From JAENVT01 sp963805445 (lineage in GTDB: Bacteria; Actinomycetota; Acidimicrobiia; Acidimicrobiales; Ilumatobacteraceae), in NCBI GenBank assembly GCA_963805445.1, contig CAWDUI010000011.1, forward strand, positions 268,373-332,372: a stretch of 64,000 nt of DNA, written 5' to 3'. The notes beneath the pieces are model-generated. The model was not told where the DNA came from, searched no databases, and saw only the letters and a program-made list of their open reading frames with translations. Position 1 is the stretch's first letter; every line of letters starts with the position of its first letter. This document shows, piece by piece, positions 59,653 through 64,000 of the stretch. The position numbers were made by a program, and so were the translations under genes.

Positions 59653-60892
59653 GTGCCTCGATTCGAACCGTTCGCCGCATTGCGGTACTCCCCCGCGGAA
59701 CCGCTCGACGCCGTCGTCGCACCGCCCTACGACGTGCTCTCGCTCGCCGATGTCGACGCATTGCTGGCCAGGGATCCGCACAACATCGTGGCGATCGACG
59801 TTCCGCTCGACCGTGACGGTCCCGGGCGGTACGAGCTTGCGGCACGTCGATTGGACGCGTGGATTGCTGCAGGCGTACTGCGCCGCGATGCGTCACCGTC
59901 TCTGACGTTGTACCGCATGGAGTTCATCGATGAGCTCGGGCGTGACCGACACACCGTCGGGGTCATCGGCGCACTGGAGGTCGTCGACGAAGGTGCCGAC
60001 GGGGTCCTGCCTCACGAGCGAACGACGCCCAAGGCCAAGACCGACCGGCTCGATCTCACCCGAGCGACGCGCTGCAACCTCTCCCCCGTCTGGGGTTTGT
60101 CGTTGACCGTCGGTCTCACCGATCTCCTGCGCGAACCCGGCGAGTTGGTCGGCCAGTGCACCGACGAGAACGGTGTGGTGCACCGAGTCGAGCGTGTCGA
60201 CGACCTTGCTCGGGTCGTGGCGATCAGCAGTGCAGTCGCCGCTAGTGCCGTCTTGATTGCGGACGGCCACCACCGGTATGCGATCAGCCGCTCGTATCGC
60301 GACGAGGTTCGCGCCAGCGACCGGCCGGGCCGACACTGCGGCCGAACTGACGATGGCGTACGTGGCCGAACTCGTCGACGAGCAGCTCAGCATCGACCCG
60401 ATCCACCGCGTCTATCGGGGCGTCGGCGCCGAAGCGCTCCTGCGTCACCTTGCGGAGTTCTGTGACGCGGCCGAGGCCGGCGCCGTGACCACAAGCTGTG
60501 CAGCCGAGGCGATCGAGCGGGGTGCGTTGTGCCTGGTGCGCCCGGATGGAACCGGTGTGTGGCTGACCCCTCGTGCCGCGGCCTTCAATGGGGTCCGGCC
60601 CCTCGATGGCGCGTACCTGGAGTACGCCCTCGACGATCTGCGCGGTGTTGACGGCGCGCCGATCGATGTCACGTACCAGCACGGCGTGCAGCACGTGATC
60701 GATCTGTTGCGCGCCGGCGAAGCAGATGCCGCCGTGCTGATCCGTCCGACGAGCATCGACGAGATTCGGCGCACGGCCATCGAGCGGCTGCTGATGCCGC
60801 CGAAGTCGACGTTCTTCACGCCGAAGCTTCGAACCGGTTTGGTGGTGCGACCGCTCGACCCTCAGGCGACGGTGATGGCTGCGTCGAGATAG
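59653..60892 (+). CDS. DUF1015 family protein (one frame break)
   Basis: About 413 residues from GTG 59,653. The opening FEPFAALRYSPAEPLDAVVA, then PPYDVLSLADVDALL, is the DUF1015 signature, with SPVWGLSLTVGL and ADGHHRYAISRSYRDEV further on. After a break near 60,320 the C-terminus reads LRAGEADAAVLIRPTS and MPPKSTFFTPKLRTGLVV. Family members are cytosolic and widely conserved in Actinobacteria and Firmicutes; I know no established reaction. The 3' end overlaps the convergent aldolase gene by 31 bp. Confidence 0.88.
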
Positions 60893-61929
60893 ACGTCTTG
60901 AATCGCGTTGAGCAGGGCGACGCCTTCCGGCATCGGCCGCTGGAACGACTTGCGACCGGAGATCAACCCTTGCCCGCCGGCACGCTTGTTGATGACCGCC
61001 GTGCGCACGGCTGCCGCCAGATCACCGTCACCCTTGCTCTCCCCACCGCTGTTGATCAGACCGATCCGGCCCATGTAGCAGTTGACGACCTGCCAGCGAG
61101 TGAGGTCGATGGGGTGATCGGTGGTCAGCTTGTCGTACACCAGTTGGCTGGTCTTGCCGTACGAGCTCGCTCCGAGACCGTTGAGCGCGTTGTAACCGCC
61201 GTTGTTCTCCGGCAGCTTCTGCTTGATGATGTCGGCCTCGATCGTCACGCCCAGATGATTGGCCTGGCCGGTGAGGTCGGCCGACACTTCATAGTTGACA
61301 CCGTCGATCTTGAACGCGCTGTTCCTCGTGTAGCACCACAGCACCGTGAACATTCCTAGATCGTGAGCTTCCTTGAAGGCCTTGGACACTTCCTGCAACT
61401 GGCGAGTGCTGTGGTCGGATCCGAAGTAGATCGTGGCACCGATGCCGCAGGCGCCGAGATCGAAGGCTTGTCGTGCCGAGCCGAACATGACCTGGTCGGC
61501 CTTGTTCGGGTAGGTCAGCAGCTCGTTGTGGTTGACCTTGACGATGAACGGGATCCGGTGTGCGTACTTCCGGCTGATCGCTCCGAGCACACCGAACGTG
61601 GTCGCCACGGCGTTGCACCCTCCCTCGATTGCCAGCTCGACGATGTTGGCGGGATCGAAGTACAACGGGTTCGGGGCAAACGACGCAGCAGCCGAATGCT
61701 CGATGCCCTGGTCGACCGGCAGGATCGACAGATAGCCGGTGTTGGCCAACCGGCCGTGTCCGTACAACTGTCCGAGGCTGCGCAAGACCGCCGGCGAACG
61801 GTCCGACATGACCAGCGAGCGGTCGAGGAAATCAGACCCGGGCAACATCAGTTGATTGCTGGGCACACCGGCACACACATGGTTCAACAGCGACTCGGCA
61901 TCGGCGCCGAGCAGGGTGGACACGTCCAC
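60862..61929 (-). CDS. fbaB: Class I fructose-bisphosphate aldolase
   Basis: 355 residues from GTG 61,929, chosen because GAGGAG lies five bases upstream; in-frame starts further up lack this. GYLSILPVDQGIEHSAAASF, FIVKVNHNELLTYPNKADQV, GIGATIYFGSDHSTRQLQEV and the C-terminal INSGGESKGDGDLAAAVRTA match the FbaB/archaeal-type class I (Schiff-base) aldolases. The Lys in FIVKVNHN is a plausible active-site residue. Cleaves fructose 1,6-bisphosphate in glycolysis and gluconeogenesis. Confidence 0.92.
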   Translation of the reverse strand: MDVSTLLGADAESLLNHVCAGVPSNQLMLPGSDFLDRSLVMSDRSPAVLRSLGQLYGHGRLANTGYLSILPVDQGIEHSAAASFAPNPLYFDPANIVELAIEGGCNAVATTFGVLGAISRKYAHRIPFIVKVNHNELLTYPNKADQVMFGSARQAFDLGACGIGATIYFGSDHSTRQLQEVSKAFKEAHDLGMFTVLWCYTRNSAFKIDGVNYEVSADLTGQANHLGVTIEADIIKQKLPENNGGYNALNGLGASSYGKTSQLVYDKLTTDHPIDLTRWQVVNCYMGRIGLINSGGESKGDGDLAAAVRTAVINKRAGGQGLISGRKSFQRPMPEGVALLNAIQDVYLDAAITVA

Positions 61930-62015
61930 GGGCACTCCTCGAAGTTGTTTACGACCCATCAAAGGTCGGCACCGCCCGGCAGGCGATGCAGCACCTTGAG
62001 CGTACCCGGCCAACC

Positions 62016-62351
62016 CTACGGCGCACCGAGAGCGCTGACCGCGTGCTCGAGCAAGCGTTGTGCCTGTCGGCGCTTGGTGACCTCGCACACCTCGAGCGCA
62101 ACGACTTCGGTTCGGCTCTGGGTACCCGCCGGACCCCGGTAGAAACGACGCTTGACCACGCCGCGGACGACGACGTCGATACCGGCGCCCCAATCCGGGA
62201 TCGCCGGCGGATCGAACCAGGCCACGGGCACGTTGGCGGTGCCGACATCGGTTGTCGTGGTCACCTCCAACGACAGCAAGCGGCTGCCTGATGACAACTC
62301 TCGGACGACCGGGTCACTCGACAAGCGACCCTGCAGGAAAACAACGTTCAT
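62016..62351 (-). CDS. Short single-stranded DNA-binding (SSB) family protein
   Basis: 111 residues from ATG 62,351 with GGAGG nine bases upstream. The OB-fold opens NVVFLQGRLSSDPVVRELSS, followed by GSRLLSLEVTTTT and GAGIDVVVRGVVKRRFYRG, a typical SSB half. It has no acidic C-terminal tail, so it lacks the normal SSB protein-interaction tip. It probably represents an accessory SSB paralogue rather than the replicative one. Confidence 0.78.
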   Translation of the reverse strand: MNVVFLQGRLSSDPVVRELSSGSRLLSLEVTTTTDVGTANVPVAWFDPPAIPDWGAGIDVVVRGVVKRRFYRGPAGTQSRTEVVALEVCEVTKRRQAQRLLEHAVSALGAP

Positions 62352-62467
62352 GATGGACGACCTCCGACGCACCGTGACCGGCGCATGGTGTGAACTCTTC
62401 GGGGGAAGCCGCGCTCTGAACGCTACCAAGGGGGTGCGCGACAGTCGTGGGAGGTTGCCGGTGCCGG

Positions 62468-63925
62468 CTATCGGCCGAGGCCGCGGAGCCGGTCGGCGAC
62501 GTCGGCGAACTGCGGATCGATCTCGTGGATCATCCCGAACAGACGCCGAGCCTTGATGATGTCACCCGACCGATCGTGGAGGTCGCCCAACACGTACCAC
62601 TGACGAAGGTGGTGGTCGCGCACCTTCTTGGGCACGTCTGCGCCGCGCTCCATCAGCTTCAACGCACCCTTCAGGTCACCTCGGTCCGCCATCGCACCGG
62701 CGGCGACGATCCTGCCCTCGGCCATCAGTGCCGGCTCCGGTGAGCCTTCGCGGAGCTCGAGCCACAGTTGATCGACGAGGTCGTATCGCTTCAGGGCCCG
62801 ATAGCAGTCGGCAAGTACGGCGTGGTGGTTCAAGGTGCGGTCGAGTTGCCGGGCGAGCTCGAGCTCCACTGCGGCTTTGCGCCACTGGCCGGTGCGATAC
62901 AGCGCCAGGCCGGCGATCTCGTGGCCGAAGGCCATCTCCGGCAGATCACGCAGCACGGGCTGCACCATGCGGCGGGCATCGTCGAAACGACCGCGATCGA
63001 GCGCGTCGGCAGCCGTCGTCAGGCGCTCCCGGTACTTCGCGGCGCATGCCGCCGGGGCACTGCGCTCGAGGTCCTCGGCCACGTTCGGCGCCAGCGCTGA
63101 CGACTTTCGGCGCCCGGTGACCTTGCTTGCCTCATCGGTCGGCTCGGGGCGTTGTGCTCGCGAGGCAGCCTTGCGCGCAGCGGATCGGAGCGGCCCGTCG
63201 TCGACCCATTGCTCGCGCTCCCACGGCGCCGGCGCTGCCTGTTGTCGTGGCTCTCGAAGACCACGGGCCGCCTTCACCTCGGCGGAGCGGATCTGCGCCG
63301 CACTCCGGGGTGCTTCGACACGACGTGGCGGTACCCGGTCGCGGCTGCTGGGCCGTCCAGCACCGGCTCGGCCGGCTCCGGGGCGTGCGCCGCGTGCTCG
63401 ACCGTCCGGTTCCCCACGTGAGGGCCGCGTCGAGTCGTATCGCCCCGGACGGTCTCCCTCTGTGACGGGTGCCGCTCGGGGATCGCGCCGTGGGGTGTCG
63501 CGTCGCGGCGGGGCGCCTCGGCGCCCATCGCTGTCGTACCGCCTCGGCTCTGATCGGCCACCGGCGCGAGCGCCACCATCTCGACGGGGTCCTGCGCCGC
63601 GGGCACCGGTCGGTGCATCGCTATCGGGCTCGGTGGATCGCGCCCGGCCGTAGCTGGTGCCGGATCGCCCGGCCCGATCGTCGGAACCCCGCCACGGCGG
63701 TCGGCTCGTGGTCTCGCCCTCACGTCTCGGTGTCGCCGGCCGCGGACCGGAGCGCCGTGCTGCGGGAGCCGAGCCCCGTCCACTCTGGCCGCCGGTGCGA
63801 CCACGTGAGTCAGGTCCGCCGGTTCGACCGCCCTGGTCGCCGGACCTGTCGCGTTGGCCTGGTCGGGCGGGCCGGCCAGGCCGTTGCGGACGTCCAGACT
63901 CGGATGGGCGTCGGTCGTACGGCAT
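62468..63925 (-). CDS. Arg/Gly/Pro-rich N-terminus plus TPR-domain protein
   Basis: 485 residues. Residues 1-215 are a disordered, very basic low-complexity region rich in Arg, Gly, Pro, Ser and Asp (for example RRDGGARAGGRSEPRRYDSD), resembling RNA-binding RG/RGG segments. Residues 270-480 form TPR-type helical repeats (LTTAADALDRGRFDDARRMV, GLALYRTGQWRKAAVELELA, YVLGDLHDRSGDIIKARRLF). It stands where Rv1691 stands in the M. tuberculosis gene order. A TAGGCT box nine bases before the ATG suggests leaderless expression. Function unknown. Confidence 0.82.
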   Translation of the reverse strand: MPYDRRPSESGRPQRPGRPARPGQRDRSGDQGGRTGGPDSRGRTGGQSGRGSAPAARRSGPRPATPRREGETTSRPPWRGSDDRAGRSGTSYGRARSTEPDSDAPTGARGAGPRRDGGARAGGRSEPRRYDSDGRRGAPPRRDTPRRDPRAAPVTEGDRPGRYDSTRPSRGEPDGRARGARPGAGRAGAGRPSSRDRVPPRRVEAPRSAAQIRSAEVKAARGLREPRQQAAPAPWEREQWVDDGPLRSAARKAASRAQRPEPTDEASKVTGRRKSSALAPNVAEDLERSAPAACAAKYRERLTTAADALDRGRFDDARRMVQPVLRDLPEMAFGHEIAGLALYRTGQWRKAAVELELARQLDRTLNHHAVLADCYRALKRYDLVDQLWLELREGSPEPALMAEGRIVAAGAMADRGDLKGALKLMERGADVPKKVRDHHLRQWYVLGDLHDRSGDIIKARRLFGMIHEIDPQFADVADRLRGLGR

Positions 63926-63934
63926 AGGGATTCG

Positions 63935-63940
63935 AGCCTA
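63935..63940 (-). promoter_or_regulatory. -10 box of the TPR-protein gene (leaderless)
   Basis: TAGGCT on the minus strand ends nine bases before ATG 63,925, with no Shine-Dalgarno. Confidence 0.4.
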
Positions 63941-63944
63941 GGTC

Positions 63945-63983
63945 CAAAAATGCAATGAACGCCCCCCGAAAGGGGCGTTCATT
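63945..63983 (-). terminator. Rho-independent terminator of a gene to the right of the window
   Basis: A perfect 12-bp stem (AATGAACGCCCC at 63,954-63,965 with its complement at 63,972-63,983) has a six-base loop. On the minus strand it is followed after two bases by ATTTTT. It would end a minus-strand transcript entering from beyond 64,000, just before the TPR gene's promoter. Confidence 0.7.
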
Positions 63984-64000
63984 GTTGAGAAATCCGGCGG

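Overview
The window is a very GC-rich, gene-dense stretch of a free-living actinobacterial chromosome. Three things point to Actinobacteria: the order TPR protein - HAD-IIA - KKAA protein - tlyA - nadK - recN - pyrG - NUDIX - xerD - scpA - scpB - rluB, which I recall as the order of M. tuberculosis Rv1691-Rv1711; enzymes of the decaprenyl-phospho-arabinose (DPA) pathway; and many GTG starts with leaderless promoters. No mycolic-acid or mycobacterial lineage genes are seen. The Thr/Ala/Glu/Pro-rich lipoprotein linker and the many GT-C membrane glycosyltransferases suggest a deeper branch such as Acidimicrobiia, but that placement is inference. No gap between genes exceeds 300 bases. I saw no tRNA, rRNA, CRISPR array, insertion sequence or prophage.

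Layout. 1-3,983 (minus): xanthine dehydrogenase-type molybdenum hydroxylase (FAD, 2Fe-2S and Mo subunits) followed by a phosphoribosyltransferase, which looks like a purine oxidation/salvage operon. 4,036-5,135 (minus): a DUF5522 protein and a PPK2 polyphosphate kinase. 5,232-11,114 (plus): a complete Opp/Dpp-type ABC importer (SBP, two permeases, two ATPases) with overlapping genes. 11,111-29,743: a cell-envelope glycan region with GT-C glycosyltransferases, an AlkA-type DNA glycosylase, a PIG-V-type mannosyltransferase, an AftD-type arabinosyltransferase, GT2 polyprenyl-phosphate glycosyltransferases, methyltransferases, an acyltransferase-SGNH protein and a ~1,360-residue fusion of an acyltransferase-3-like region with two GT-C regions. 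29,748-34,437: a polyprenol-phosphate mannose synthase-like protein and an operon of a small protein, a GMC oxidoreductase and two epimerase-type SDRs. 34,434-39,267 (minus): a stand-alone NuoF-like flavoprotein, DprE1, DprE2 and a GT4 enzyme. 39,418-40,576: an acyl-CoA dehydrogenase. 40,594-47,332 (minus): a compact operon scpA-scpB-rluB-tyrA-aroA-HAD phosphatase-UbiA (DPPR synthase-like)-methyltransferase. 47,370-63,925: housekeeping genes (trpS, xerD, pyrG, recN, nadK, tlyA, class I aldolase, SSB) with a GT-C/PAP2 pair inserted between pyrG and recN.

How it fits together. UbiA (41.3-42.2 kb), an adjacent HAD phosphatase, DprE1 and DprE2 could together make decaprenyl-phospho-arabinofuranose. 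AftD and some of the GT-C enzymes would consume it or GT2-made polyprenyl-phosphate hexoses on the outer face of the membrane. The acyltransferases could decorate the product.

Quality warning. About forty reading-frame breaks occur, with homology continuing in a neighbouring frame. They hit genes that are essential in most bacteria (trpS, aroA, scpB) as well as envelope genes, and they cluster at 14.9-18.5 kb and 36-39.3 kb. I read them as assembly indels rather than pseudogenes, so broken genes are given as single CDS with approximate break positions.
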